Below are positions 29,736-38,919 of a DNA stretch of 46,731 nt, piece by piece (the stretch's first letter is position 1; the number at the start of each line of letters is the position of its first letter). The stretch is from positions 1-46,731 of the forward strand of contig CAUHHV010000017.1 of assembly GCA_959606065.1 (NCBI GenBank). The letters run 5' to 3'. Made by a program: the position numbers and the translations under genes. The notes beneath the pieces were generated by a model. That model was not told the DNA's origin. It saw nothing but the letters and a program-made list of their open reading frames with translations, and ran no database searches. The DNA comes from an uncultured Collinsella sp. Lineage in GTDB: Bacteria > Actinomycetota > Coriobacteriia > Coriobacteriales > Coriobacteriaceae.

Positions 29736-31529
29736 CTACTTTGACAATTGCTTAAAATCCTGAGCTGATGATTCCGCAGCCTCAACCATTGTTAACCAAT
29801 CGTCTACTTTTGGAGGACGAACGGTCCATAAAGTATCTCGGCCCTTCAGCACATCTTCATTTGGTGGAACCATTGCACATATAGCTTTGTTTCCGTACTG
29901 ATCATCTGGGCTTAAGACTAGCTTACGTTCAGAATCTTTTATTTGGTCTGCTGAGCATTCTGAAGAACCAATTACTAGAGTAGTCTGTGCAAAACCGCAG
30001 AATGCCTCTTTGCTTCCAAGCTTAACAGCTATAGGCTTAATCCAGCGCGCTAAAGAGGGGTATTCAAAGTTTGGGACTTCATCCCCTTCTAGATTAAACC
30101 CATGTGATTCCCAACTATATACAATCGTTTCGCCATCGAGCAGTCTTGCTGCATCTTTAATATTTGCGACTTCTCCTTTAGTGATTTTAAAATAATCAGG
30201 GAAAGGCATTTCGCTGTCCGCAGCCCTGTTAATAGTTTCTAACGCAACCGCAAGACTGTATATGGCATTTACTTCGGCAACCACATCATCCCTGAGGCCG
30301 AGATAAAAATAGAGAGCACTCGTGCCATCGATTCGAAGCTCCACTTTTTCATCTTCGGCTTCGCTTAAGAATCGATAAGTTCTTACTACATCTCGAGAAC
30401 GCTTATTGAGTAATTTGCTAAATGAAAACTCATAGTTAATCGTTCCGCCGGACTGGCTGCCGATCCATTTAAAGCTCAATCGAAAGGTTTCCGTCGCGTC
30501 ATGGGCAGAAAAGAAAGCTCCCTTCGTTCCATGAGTGGCCTTATCAACTATTAGATGTAGTTCACCACAGCCTTCCCAGAACAACGAAGCCGACCTTATG
30601 CAAGTTGATGTGGGCAGATCAAGGGTCTTAATGATTCCCTTTCGAATACCATCGCAGGAACGTCCAACGGGCAATTGGTAGGCCTGATCAATCACTTCCG
30701 CCGGCAACGAAGTGAAGGGCATGCCATACTCGATAAAATTTTTGGCCTGTTCCTTCTCATCGTCAGTCCCTGCAGTGATTTTCAGTGAAAACCTTAATGG
30801 ATGCAGCATTGAAGCAATTGGCGTCTTTTCAATTACGTCGATTGCGATTCGACCTGCTCGCGGGGTTACTAGAATTTGGGACATAACAACGCCAGGGGCA
30901 CATGCGCAAAAATCATCGCGTTTGTCGTATTCTGAGAGCACGTGAACTGAATATGCATAGTAAGGGTCCAGTTTATCAAGATTGGAACAAAGATCGCGCA
31001 GCCTATTCTCGAGAATGACTGGATCGCTGCAGTCTGGAAGATTGGCCATGGAGAGCAGTTTCGCAGCATACTCAGAGATCTCTTCTTTTCCATTAGAAAA
31101 GTAGTAATCAATTACTTCTGGATATTTGGACGCCCAGCCATCAACTCTTGAAAGGCCATCCCAGATGAATTTTGTACCGGAAGGTTCAACCAGTTCCTTA
31201 GCCCATCTTAGATTCTCGTTTGTGGGATCTAATGGCATCACAAGATGCCAACTATTTATTTTTACATGCAAAACGGCTGTAGTTGCCGATAATTCCTGCC
31301 ACGAATTCTCAATCTGAGCCTTCTGACTGTTTTTTAGGTTTTCAGCAAATTTTTTAATTTGATATATATCGACCGTTTCAGCATCAAGGTAAACGATAAG
31401 GTCAATTCCTCCATCGCCCCTAGAAGGTCGAATTTTAATGGCGTTACGCTCTTCAAGAGAAATAAACGTCGCAAGAACAGACTCGACATCCTCACCTGAA
31501 TATCGAGTCCAAGGGATACGTCCAGTCAT
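29736..31529 (-). CDS. Large protein with Mrr/PD-(D/E)XK-like N-terminal domain
   Basis: GAGGT before the ATG at 31529 supports the start; the protein has 597 residues. Residues about 10-75 look like a restriction-endonuclease fold: E13/E16, SRGDGGIDLIVYL with D43, and IYQIKKF with Q57 and K59, that is E, G-G-I-D, Q-x-K in the order seen in Mrr-type nucleases. The remaining 500 residues are mixed alpha/beta with no motif I know. It lies 202 bases downstream of gajB in the same direction, with a TATAAT -10 like site (31571-31576) in between that may give it its own promoter. It is likely a defence effector, but function is inferred only from the fold and the neighbours. Confidence 0.65.
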   Translation of the reverse strand: MTGRIPWTRYSGEDVESVLATFISLEERNAIKIRPSRGDGGIDLIVYLDAETVDIYQIKKFAENLKNSQKAQIENSWQELSATTAVLHVKINSWHLVMPLDPTNENLRWAKELVEPSGTKFIWDGLSRVDGWASKYPEVIDYYFSNGKEEISEYAAKLLSMANLPDCSDPVILENRLRDLCSNLDKLDPYYAYSVHVLSEYDKRDDFCACAPGVVMSQILVTPRAGRIAIDVIEKTPIASMLHPLRFSLKITAGTDDEKEQAKNFIEYGMPFTSLPAEVIDQAYQLPVGRSCDGIRKGIIKTLDLPTSTCIRSASLFWEGCGELHLIVDKATHGTKGAFFSAHDATETFRLSFKWIGSQSGGTINYEFSFSKLLNKRSRDVVRTYRFLSEAEDEKVELRIDGTSALYFYLGLRDDVVAEVNAIYSLAVALETINRAADSEMPFPDYFKITKGEVANIKDAARLLDGETIVYSWESHGFNLEGDEVPNFEYPSLARWIKPIAVKLGSKEAFCGFAQTTLVIGSSECSADQIKDSERKLVLSPDDQYGNKAICAMVPPNEDVLKGRDTLWTVRPPKVDDWLTMVEAAESSAQDFKQLSK

Positions 31530-31731
31530 GGCTGCACCTCAGCAGAAATTATTTATTTACGCTGAAATTCATTATAGTTACTCTAGCTTAATGAACTGTA
31601 TCCCTTTCCTTGTATTGGCTTTCCTCTCATTGGGCGGTAACCGATCTTTTAAACGAATGTGGCATTAGCCCTTTAGATGGACCGCTCAATCAGCCAGGTC
31701 GATATTAAACCCATATGTGTCAGACTCGACG

Positions 31732-33357
31732 CTAGGCATCATCTTCTGCATTTCCGGTGCCCCAGCGCACTTCACGTCGAAGGTTCATTAGCCCAGGCTT
31801 TTGTAGGAACTCCGAAGGAATTGCCTCCATTGTTTTCCTCTTCGCATTATGGCGCCAGTCGGCAAGCGGAATATAGCAAACTTTTCGTGCTCGCGTAAGC
31901 CCGACATAATGCATATTCAGCGATTGTTGATATGCGTCATAGTCTTGTTTCTCGTAATTATAAGGAGGCATGAGGAACTTATAGCAATCAAGACAGAACA
32001 CAACGTCGAACTCAAGTCCCTTCGCCTTATGGTATGTAAGCAGGTTCACCTCATCTTCGCGGGCAGGCCGAAAACCACCCCTAAGCTCATCGACATCAGA
32101 AAGGACCTCTCCGAGATCAAATCGCGCTTCCGGGTCGACATCGTTCTCAAGACACAGCTCTTCTAGGCTGCAAAAGGAATCATATAGCTCGATCCATGAA
32201 TCATCTGGGGCATTCTTTAGAGCCCGCAGAAGGTCGTTAGCTGTAAACCTTGCGCGAGGCATTTGCTCTGCAGGAATATACCTGTCGAGAAAATCACCCA
32301 CATAACCACTTGAGTACAGAAACGCCAGCAATTCCCTGAAGAATATGCGAGACCGGCTGAAGCTAACGTCCAGCTTCGTGGAAATAACAATCTTAGAAGG
32401 TATGCCGAGAAGTCCTGCGTACCGCTCGAGCATCATGTTGGATGTAGACAACAATGCGAACTCGTTGCGGCGCTCAACTTTGTATTGTTCGGTAATCACA
32501 TCTAGATGCTCACAAATGGTGTCGGCTATGTTTCTTTCGTCGCCCGATACCTTAACCAGCACAACTCTCTTGTCTTGACAGGCGCGAGAAGGCGCTTGCG
32601 TACCTAGAAGCCTCAGTGAGTAATCAACGATGCTCCGATGACACCTGTGGTTTTCGGTAATCTCGAATGTCTTGAAGTGTGGATCCGCAATCAGCTCATT
32701 TAGGAAGACTGAAGACCGGCCGTCATATGCGAAGATAGCTTGATCCATATCCCCGAAGGCCACGCCTCGAATTCCGATGTTGACGAGTTCTCTGAACAGC
32801 ATGTGCTGGGCAAGTCCACAGTCCTGATATTCATCGATGAACACCGCCTTATAGCGGGCGTGCAGGAAACTCCTCACGGCGGGGACGTGTTTCACCATGC
32901 AGTAAGCGACCTCGCTCAAAGCCGAGACCGGAAGCACTCCCAAGGAAAGTGCTTCGCGGATAAGATCCCAGCGGTCCTCGTTGGGGTTTACCCAATGGTC
33001 TTTGATCCTCGACGCGGGAAGCGACTGGTCATCATCGACTACATCAATTTCGACCATTCGACCAACGACATGGGGGACGAACTGCTGGATAATCATAGCA
33101 AGGCAAAAAGCATCGATCGTTCCGAAAAACGAATTGCCAGCACGCACCCCTAACCCAGAGCACCTGTCCCTAAGCTCAGTACTAGCCTTCCTGGTGTATG
33201 AAATGGCCACAACGCCCTGATAACTCAAAAGACGCTCAGATGCTTTGACTATCATCCTTGCCATCGTAAACGTTTTGCCGCTGCCCGGTCGTGCCGAAAT
33301 GACGGCGGACTCTTCACAGGCGATAACCTTGGCCTGCTCCTCACTAGGCTTAATCAT
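31732..33357 (-). CDS. gajB: Gabija protein GajB, UvrD-like helicase/ATPase
   Basis: The 541 residues hold a superfamily 1 helicase core: Walker A ARPGSGKT (22-29), SYTRKASTEL (motif Ia), FIDEYQDCG (motif II), FGDMDQAIFAYDG (motif III), HKAKGLEFDVV (motif V) and HYVGLTRARK (motif VI). It is shorter than UvrD/PcrA, as GajB is. It overlaps GajA by 8 bases (33350-33357), the standard Gabija order gajA-gajB. In Gabija, GajA cuts DNA when phage replication depletes nucleotides, and GajB hydrolyses nucleotides or senses DNA ends to amplify this. The two proteins form a large complex. Confidence 0.92.
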   Translation of the reverse strand: MIKPSEEQAKVIACEESAVISARPGSGKTFTMARMIVKASERLLSYQGVVAISYTRKASTELRDRCSGLGVRAGNSFFGTIDAFCLAMIIQQFVPHVVGRMVEIDVVDDDQSLPASRIKDHWVNPNEDRWDLIREALSLGVLPVSALSEVAYCMVKHVPAVRSFLHARYKAVFIDEYQDCGLAQHMLFRELVNIGIRGVAFGDMDQAIFAYDGRSSVFLNELIADPHFKTFEITENHRCHRSIVDYSLRLLGTQAPSRACQDKRVVLVKVSGDERNIADTICEHLDVITEQYKVERRNEFALLSTSNMMLERYAGLLGIPSKIVISTKLDVSFSRSRIFFRELLAFLYSSGYVGDFLDRYIPAEQMPRARFTANDLLRALKNAPDDSWIELYDSFCSLEELCLENDVDPEARFDLGEVLSDVDELRGGFRPAREDEVNLLTYHKAKGLEFDVVFCLDCYKFLMPPYNYEKQDYDAYQQSLNMHYVGLTRARKVCYIPLADWRHNAKRKTMEAIPSEFLQKPGLMNLRREVRWGTGNAEDDA

Positions 33358-35071
33358 CGCCGTGACCCACAGAAGCCAGCAGTTGGAGTCTCCTCAACGG
33401 CTTGCAGAAGGTACTTTCCGCAAGACATCCCAGCTCGCTTGGATACTTAGAGATGAACGCATGCATTCCCTCTGCCTTTCGCACGGTCATCGCGGCGTAA
33501 AGCTCTTCTTGGTTATCCACTCCATAATGCTCTTCCAGAACTCCGCGGAGACCGCTTGCAATGAGATCGTACTCGAGGTCGCGATCTGAAAGATATATGC
33601 CCTCAAAATCAAGGGCATCGCGCAGCTCACTCACCGCGGATGCAACTTCAACAGGGACAGCCGGTCCGCCATCCCATGTCAATGAATTCTTGATTCTCAG
33701 CCATAGCGCCTCAACGTAGGAACGTCCGAGCGATTCAACGATGCCGTATGCGCGAGTAACGCCGGCAAGCCTGTATCTCTCCTTTTTTGGGACCTTGAAT
33801 ACGTCGTTATCGGTGCGTAATACCCAGGGAATCCCAAGCGCCTCGCAGCAAAGCACGTAAGGTTTGAAACCGATGCCATCCACAGAAAGAATTGACAAGT
33901 TTTCTCGGTCAAGGTCTATGCCGATTGCTGCTGCAAGGGCCCGGAAGAAGACGATTTCCGATGGTCCCTCCACCAAGAACACTCCGCGGCTGAAGAACAC
34001 CTCCGCCACAATAGGGTTAAGACGATAGCCCAAGGCATCGATTTTCCTTCTGAGCTCGATGCCGGAGCATGTGGGTTTGCCCTCGCTGCCCATCTTCACG
34101 AGCGCGTCGGAAGTAAACCGCTCGACAATCTGAGGCGAATGGGTCGTCAGAAGAACCTGTCCGTCAATACAGCCGGAAAGGTACTTAGCCAATGCCCGCT
34201 GCTGCTGGGGATGAAGGTGCGCCTCAGGCTCTTCTATGGCGACGATGCTTACCTTCTCAACAGGCTTTTTAATATTTCTCTGAGAAAGCCAAGTGGAGAA
34301 GAACAGTTGGTTGCTTCGACCCTCGCCGCCAAAAGTCAAGGGAACATCATCGGACAGATAGGCGAGCTGAAGGTTGTCAAGAAGCTTGCCCGCGTCCGTG
34401 TTTCCAGCCACAAGACGGGCCTCGCGTCCCTCGTTCAAGGCTGACATCCTGGCCATCTCATCGTTCACAGTTTTAAGAGCATTGGTTATGTAATGGAGCC
34501 CGTTAATTCCGTCGTTCAGCGATTCGAGGCTGCTTTGAATCGCTTTGATCGAAACGTCGTCGTCATGAGCATCGTCGTCGTTTCTTGAATTGCGTGCGGC
34601 CTCGAGCAGGGCAGTCTGGCTGCGCTTTAGGAAGCGGGCGGCGTCGCGGGTGCTGTTAACATACTCGAGCACCAGATGCTTGATATAGAAGCGTGACTGT
34701 ACGGGCTCGATGCCAAGTTTTTCATTTCCGACCAGAAACTTGTAGTCACCTTCTCGGTTGCAGGTATAACCAACAACAGTTCTGCCTTCGGCTAAATTGC
34801 CGCCGAATGCGCTGATCAGGCAATCCTCGTGGACGTCGCATAATGTCGCAGTTATCTCCACTCGATCAGGATTGGTTCTACAGTTGAAATCGGACGTAGT
34901 AAGCTCGAAATCCCTGGCGGAGAGGCTGGGATCGAAAAGAATCCTCAACGCATGCAAGAAGTTTGTCTTCCCCGAATCGTTAGGCCCGAAAATAAGAGTC
35001 TTTTCCCCAAGTTCAACAACAACGTCGTCGAAGTTACGGAAACCCTTGATATGAACTTTTTCGATTTTCAT
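33350..35071 (-). CDS. gajA: Gabija protein GajA, OLD-family ATPase-TOPRIM nuclease
   Basis: The ATG at 35071 gives 573 residues; an upstream in-frame start at 35113 is less likely since family proteins begin at the MKIEKVHIKGFRNF strand. The ATPase part has Walker A GPNDSGKT (29-36) and IEEPEAHLHP with E280 and E281, then TTHSPQIVE. The TOPRIM nuclease part has FLVEGPSE (E368), SVDGIG (D398) and RTDND (D421, D423), the complete acidic set. This is the OLD-family layout of GajA. Its partner gajB overlaps its 3' end. The family is a nucleotide-sensitive DNA endonuclease used against phages. Confidence 0.92.
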   Translation of the reverse strand: MKIEKVHIKGFRNFDDVVVELGEKTLIFGPNDSGKTNFLHALRILFDPSLSARDFELTTSDFNCRTNPDRVEITATLCDVHEDCLISAFGGNLAEGRTVVGYTCNREGDYKFLVGNEKLGIEPVQSRFYIKHLVLEYVNSTRDAARFLKRSQTALLEAARNSRNDDDAHDDDVSIKAIQSSLESLNDGINGLHYITNALKTVNDEMARMSALNEGREARLVAGNTDAGKLLDNLQLAYLSDDVPLTFGGEGRSNQLFFSTWLSQRNIKKPVEKVSIVAIEEPEAHLHPQQQRALAKYLSGCIDGQVLLTTHSPQIVERFTSDALVKMGSEGKPTCSGIELRRKIDALGYRLNPIVAEVFFSRGVFLVEGPSEIVFFRALAAAIGIDLDRENLSILSVDGIGFKPYVLCCEALGIPWVLRTDNDVFKVPKKERYRLAGVTRAYGIVESLGRSYVEALWLRIKNSLTWDGGPAVPVEVASAVSELRDALDFEGIYLSDRDLEYDLIASGLRGVLEEHYGVDNQEELYAAMTVRKAEGMHAFISKYPSELGCLAESTFCKPLRRLQLLASVGHGDD

Positions 35072-35117
35072 GATTGAACCACCGCCGCAATTATCCCTTT
35101 TAGTTTCAGGCAACTAT

Positions 35118-35666
35118 TTATTCATTGCCGCCCACGCATCGCCGAAGTCTTTCACCCACAAGCGCCATGCATGCGTCATACTGAATTAAAAGTTCGTTCA
35201 TTGCAGCATTCAGCTGTGATTCGCTATGCGACTCATGCGTCACTTGGTGCGTTTTCTCTCGGTATAAAGTCATGGCGTCGTTCAGGTCATTTCCAGGTAA
35301 ACGTGCACTGAGTAGAAGGATATCCTCAAAATAATGTCGCTGAGCTTCAGAATCATTTTCGTCAATAATCCACTCGATATAATTTCTTCCGGTCGCGGCA
35401 TACTCCAGCATTTGTGTATAGCATTTAAAGTTTGCGCGCATACTGTGCTGAATCGTCTCTTGAAGACGTGTAAGGTTCTCCCTTTCGTATTGTCGCCAAT
35501 CGTCCTCAAGCGTTAACCTTCTTTTCTTGTCTTCAAGCTCGTTTTGGTGCCTGATAGTCATACGCGTAGCGAGCAGTGTTACGCCGCCGCCAATTAGGGT
35601 GCCTACTAGGGAGGGAAGCATGGATGCAACTGAATCAAGAATCGAGACAAGAATAGATTCATCCAC
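35118..35666 (-). CDS. Membrane-anchored coiled-coil protein next to Gabija
   Basis: The 182-residue protein has one hydrophobic helix near the N-terminus (about 14-33, MLPSLVGTLIGGGVTLLAT) and then a long charged helix-rich cytoplasmic part with heptad-like pattern (HQNELEDKKRRLTLEDDWR). Four or more further helices are predicted by eye. There is no signal peptide cleavage site, so it is probably anchored with its C-terminus in the cytoplasm. It ends 46 bases before gajA and is transcribed in the same direction, so it is probably the first gene of the operon. I do not recognise the family. Confidence 0.65.
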   Translation of the reverse strand: MDESILVSILDSVASMLPSLVGTLIGGGVTLLATRMTIRHQNELEDKKRRLTLEDDWRQYERENLTRLQETIQHSMRANFKCYTQMLEYAATGRNYIEWIIDENDSEAQRHYFEDILLLSARLPGNDLNDAMTLYREKTHQVTHESHSESQLNAAMNELLIQYDACMALVGERLRRCVGGNE

Positions 35667-35933
35667 AATCTTTGGCCCCCAATCAAATTAATAACCCGTT
35701 GTAAACCGGCTTGTTTTGTGATTTTACATCCCAAATAACCAACTATAGCCTTCGATACGAGCTCATTGCCGATTCCAGGTGCACCTACATCCCCTCCCCT
35801 CCCCAACTCTGTCCAAAAAGGTCGCAGTTGTTGACTGGCGTTACCGTAAAATTAACCCCACTTACATATACACGGAGTGTTGGCCTGGCGCCGCCTCCGG
35901 GCCTTGGCGCCTACCTTATCGAGAGGCACCGCT
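35667..35933. other. Divergent intergenic region
   Basis: About 270 bases separate the membrane protein gene (minus) from the surface pseudogene (plus). GC-rich dyad GGCGCC-13 bases-GGCGCC is seen near 35886-35911, shortly before the pseudogene start. No clear promoter or gene is visible. Confidence 0.35.
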
Positions 35934-36697
35934 ATGAAACGAGTCTTTTACCGCTCGCACTGCGCAGTTCTTTGCGTTTCCATGCTTGGCGCAGCAATAC
36001 CTGTAAAGGTTATAGCGGAAGAAGGATGGCGGCAAGAAAACACCTCGGAGCAGTTTGATACTGGCGCAGCGGACAATTCGGGCGGCAGCATGACTGGCGG
36101 CATTGATACAAGCGAGATTGGCAATGAGTCCATTAAAAGTGATTCCTATCCCGAGAATCCAGTTTCACATCGGGCTGAACCTCAGGTTTCCCTAACTTCC
36201 GATATGTCGCCTGATACGGAACAAGCCACAAGGGCCAAAGCAAGTGAGTATCAGCACAGCGATAGCGCCACCTGCGGCAGTGTTACCCTCACCGTCGAAT
36301 GGAACGATGCTGCACTTGGACAGCCAATGACCTTTTATGTGAGCGCAACAGGCGGTAGTGGCAGCTTTTCCGCATGGATGCGCCCTCGTACTCTAACCCC
36401 AACGAGTACGTCTACGAGTCGGTCGCCGACCCAAGCCGCGGAGAGTGGTCAAAGTACACCGACGCGTGCGTTAGCCACGACTTTACGTTCACAACGACGG
36501 CTACCGGATCATATAACTTCCGCTTTTACCTCATGGACAAAGCCTCGTGCGTTTACTATTTGCGCACCATCACTTATATCCAGGTTGCGGACGATGCGTA
36601 TCCCAGCGCTGCGAGTATTGTTGATTGGGCGGTGTTGCAAGCCGAGCAAGAGAAAGATGGTACTGAATACGAAATGGCCCTCTACCTTCATGAATGA
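35934..36697 (+). pseudogene. Truncated, frameshifted transglutaminase-type surface protein
   Basis: An ATG at 35934 follows AGAGG and begins with a signal peptide (HCAVLCVSMLGAAIPV). The product runs through an acidic Ser/Thr-rich region and a strand-rich domain (SVTLTVEWNDAALGQP). Near 36362-36374 the frame shifts; the sequence continues in the next frame as MDAPSYSNPNEYVYESVADP, then TGSYNFRFYLMD and YYLRTITYIQVADD. The last residues EYEMALYLHE are the beginning of a transglutaminase-like (cysteine protease fold) domain that then ends abruptly at the insertion sequence, losing the catalytic part. Both the frameshift and the lost C-terminus make it a dead gene. Related proteins with a full domain are common in Collinsella. 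Confidence 0.8.
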
Positions 36698-36732
36698 ACT
36701 GCGCCCCAAAACTTGGACGGCTTAAATAAGAA

Positions 36733-37587
36733 CTACGCCGCAAGGGGCTGGTTCCGGAACTCCTCCGGGGTCAGCCCCTTCAGTTTAACCTGCCTTCGCC
36801 TCGTGTTCCAATGGGCGACGTACGCGTCCAGGTCCGCCTTGAAGGACTCGAAGTCGGGCCATGTCCTTCCCCGGAAGAACTCGTCCTTCATGTGGCCGAA
36901 GACCTGCTCGGTGGCGCCGTTGTCGATGCAGTTGCCCTTTCTGGACATGCTCTGGACGATCACGGCGTCCCTCAGCCTCCCGCACCATGCGGCGTGCTGG
37001 TACTGCCAGCCCATGTCGCTGTGAAGCACCGGCGTCGCGCCCTCGGGCATCTTCGCCAGCAGCAGGCCGAGCAGCTCGGCCTGCTGCGCCATGTCCGGGC
37101 TGGTCGACGTCGACCACGCGACTATCTCCTTGCTGCCGAAGTCGTACACCGGCGCGAAGTAGGCCTTGCCCCAGGACTGCTTGAACTCGGTGATGTCGGT
37201 GCCCATCTTCTGCCAGGGCCCGTCGGCGGCGAAGTCGCACCCGATGACGTTCTCGAACGTCTCGCCCACGACGCCCCTTTACGAGTTGTACCAATGGTAG
37301 TCGGTCTCGCGGCGGATGCCGCAGCGGACCCCCATTTCCCGTATCATCTTGAGCACGGTCTTGTAGGCTATGCGCGCGCCCAGCTCGGCACGCAGGCACA
37401 TGGCGACCTGGCGGTGGCCGCACCCGTTGGCCGTGCGCGAGAAGATCTCCGCCACCGCGCCCCGCAGCTCCGGGCGCGTCGGCCTCGGCGGGTGCGCTCG
37501 CGCGACTTGGGGCCGAACCCCCTCGGCCTGCCCTTGGGCCTGGGCCTGAGCGCCTCGGCGCCGCCCTCGCGGTATAGCGCGCACCAC
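36733..37587 (-). pseudogene. IS3 orfB transposase with in-frame stop
   Basis: The DDE integrase core is readable: GTDITEF (first Asp), LHSDMGWQY (second Asp) and GNCIDNGATEQVFGHMK (Glu), followed by the usual end HWNTRRRQVKLKGLTPEEFR. The N-terminal HTH half (from 37587) ends at DYHWYNS with a TAA at 37279-37281, after which the frame reads on as RGVVGETFENV. One base change from TAC to TAA accounts for the stop. Without suppression no full-length transposase is made. Confidence 0.85.
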
Positions 37588-37891
37588 TTCTTGAGCGGCG
37601 ACATCGACATTATGCCGAACGCCGCCATCGCCTCGGTCTTCGCCATGCCGCCGTCGACGACGGCGGAGGCGGCGGCGACCTTCTGCTTGTATGTGTACCT
37701 GCCCTGCTTTCCGTCCATGCGCAGCAGCACCTCGCTCCCGAACGCGCGTATATCTCCCTCCATCTTCTCACGGCTTCCGCGGGAAGCGAAAGGGCGATCG
37801 CGGCAGATTTATACCCGTGCCCGAGCTCGAGGAGCCCTATGGCCGCCTTCCTGGCCTCGACATCATGCTTCACTCTCAAGTCAACGCGCAT
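37368..37891 (-). pseudogene. IS3 orfA, split by a frameshift
   Basis: The first part (from 37891) gives MRVDLRVKHDVEARKAAIG and a first helix-turn-helix (GHGYKSAAIALSLPAEAVRRW). Near 37750-37765 the frame changes, and the second helix-turn-helix (YTYKQKVAAASAVVDGGMAK) is read in another frame that runs to 37368. The usual programmed frameshift into orfB would lie within the overlap after KPKGRPRG-like sequence (about 37500-37590). The first frameshift is not programmed and makes orfA defective. Confidence 0.75.
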
Positions 37892-37962
37892 AAAGAAAGC
37901 CTCCCATTTCTCGTGTCAAGAAATGGGAGGCAGTTCAGAATAACCGGGGCGTAACCAAGCTG

Positions 37963-38919
37963 CTAAACAAAACCGAGTACTTCGCATACCTTGCGCGGCA
38001 GCAGCTTAGCTCCCGCATCAACAATACAAGCGGAAGCCACAAGCGTAACTGCTAGATTAACGACAGTTGCTATCAGCAACGGAGTCGCAACAAATCCGAG
38101 TACCTTAGTCACCACGCTAAGCAGCAGCATATGGCACAGGTAGATTCCAAAGGAAAGGTCACCCAGTTTTACGAAGTAGCTGTTTGCAAGCAGCCGCCGA
38201 AGGCGCTGACCTATCAGGCCAATTAACATCACAACCACCACAGACGTGGCCATCGAGCTCAACTTAAGCTGTGTCGTGGCCATGTTGAAATCGCCCCACA
38301 CCAGCCACGCATAGCCCGCTGCTTGTTGAAGTAATAAACAGGCGATAAGCAGCCAAGGCAGAAGAGAGCGCTTCCGAGTCGCGGCACGTTCAACCCTCCC
38401 CCAGTCAGGCCCCAGCACGTAGAACAACAGCCAAGCCGGAAAGAGAACTTGGACCTGCGGAAGGGCAAACCCAACGATTGCCGCGGCCTCACGCACCAAT
38501 AAAAAGGCCGGAGTGACGCAGTAGACAAAAAAACGGTGCGACCGAAGAGCACGGTATAGCAGCGGTGTGAGCACCACGAGCTGCGCATACACGAGCAGGT
38601 AGTACATCTGCGCAGATGACGCCCCGAACAGAATGCCCTTGACGATTCCATCCGCAGTCAGCCGCTGCGTCACCACCAGATAGATGCCGGACCATACCAG
38701 ATAAGGTATCAGCACCTTGTGCAGACGTTTGGCGAGCCCCCCCCTCAAAATTTTAGACTCGCTCGTAAGCAACCCAGAGAGGAAGAGAAAACCCGCAACC
38801 GCCCAGTTAAGAAACGGTCTCAGCACCACCGAAGCAGTGGACTGGGGAAGGCAGTGGATACAAACCACACACGCAATAGCAAGCCCTCGTATCGCCTGCA
38901 GATACCTATCTCGTGCCAT
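37963..38919 (-). CDS. Acyltransferase family 3 membrane protein
   Basis: The ATG at 38919 overlaps the upstream stop by one base (TAATG) and gives 318 residues. The start RDRYLQAIRGLAIACVVCIH contains the family motif R-x-x-x-I-x-G-[IL]-A with the following His. About nine to ten hydrophobic helices follow, and the FGIYLCHMLLL segment near residue 270 is typical of the late part. Such proteins transfer acetyl or other acyl groups onto extracellular polysaccharide. It is the last gene of the polysaccharide locus and ends just beside the insertion sequence. Confidence 0.88.
   Translation of the reverse strand: MARDRYLQAIRGLAIACVVCIHCLPQSTASVVLRPFLNWAVAGFLFLSGLLTSESKILRGGLAKRLHKVLIPYLVWSGIYLVVTQRLTADGIVKGILFGASSAQMYYLLVYAQLVVLTPLLYRALRSHRFFVYCVTPAFLLVREAAAIVGFALPQVQVLFPAWLLFYVLGPDWGRVERAATRKRSLLPWLLIACLLLQQAAGYAWLVWGDFNMATTQLKLSSMATSVVVVMLIGLIGQRLRRLLANSYFVKLGDLSFGIYLCHMLLLSVVTKVLGFVATPLLIATVVNLAVTLVASACIVDAGAKLLPRKVCEVLGFV

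Larger units (their letters stand above)
36695..37937 (-). mobile_element. IS3-family insertion sequence (degenerate)
   Basis: The ends share TGAACTGC as inverted repeats, continuing as CCCAaaaCTTG against CCCAtttCTTG. The element is 1243 bases, the right size for IS3. The flanks both carry GAA (36692-36694 and 37938-37940), a 3-base target duplication usual for this family. It encodes two overlapping minus-strand reading frames of orfA and orfB type, both broken. Left edge lies at the end of the transglutaminase fragment, right edge 25 bases from the acyltransferase gene stop. Confidence 0.88.

Noticed and set aside
31126..32166. Possible antisense genes over the nuclease-like and gajB genes
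   Set aside because: Frames are short, lack start signals and lie opposite clear coding sequence.
37691..37954. + strand frame crossing the right end of the IS
   Set aside because: It spans the inverted repeat and is opposite the transposase orfA.
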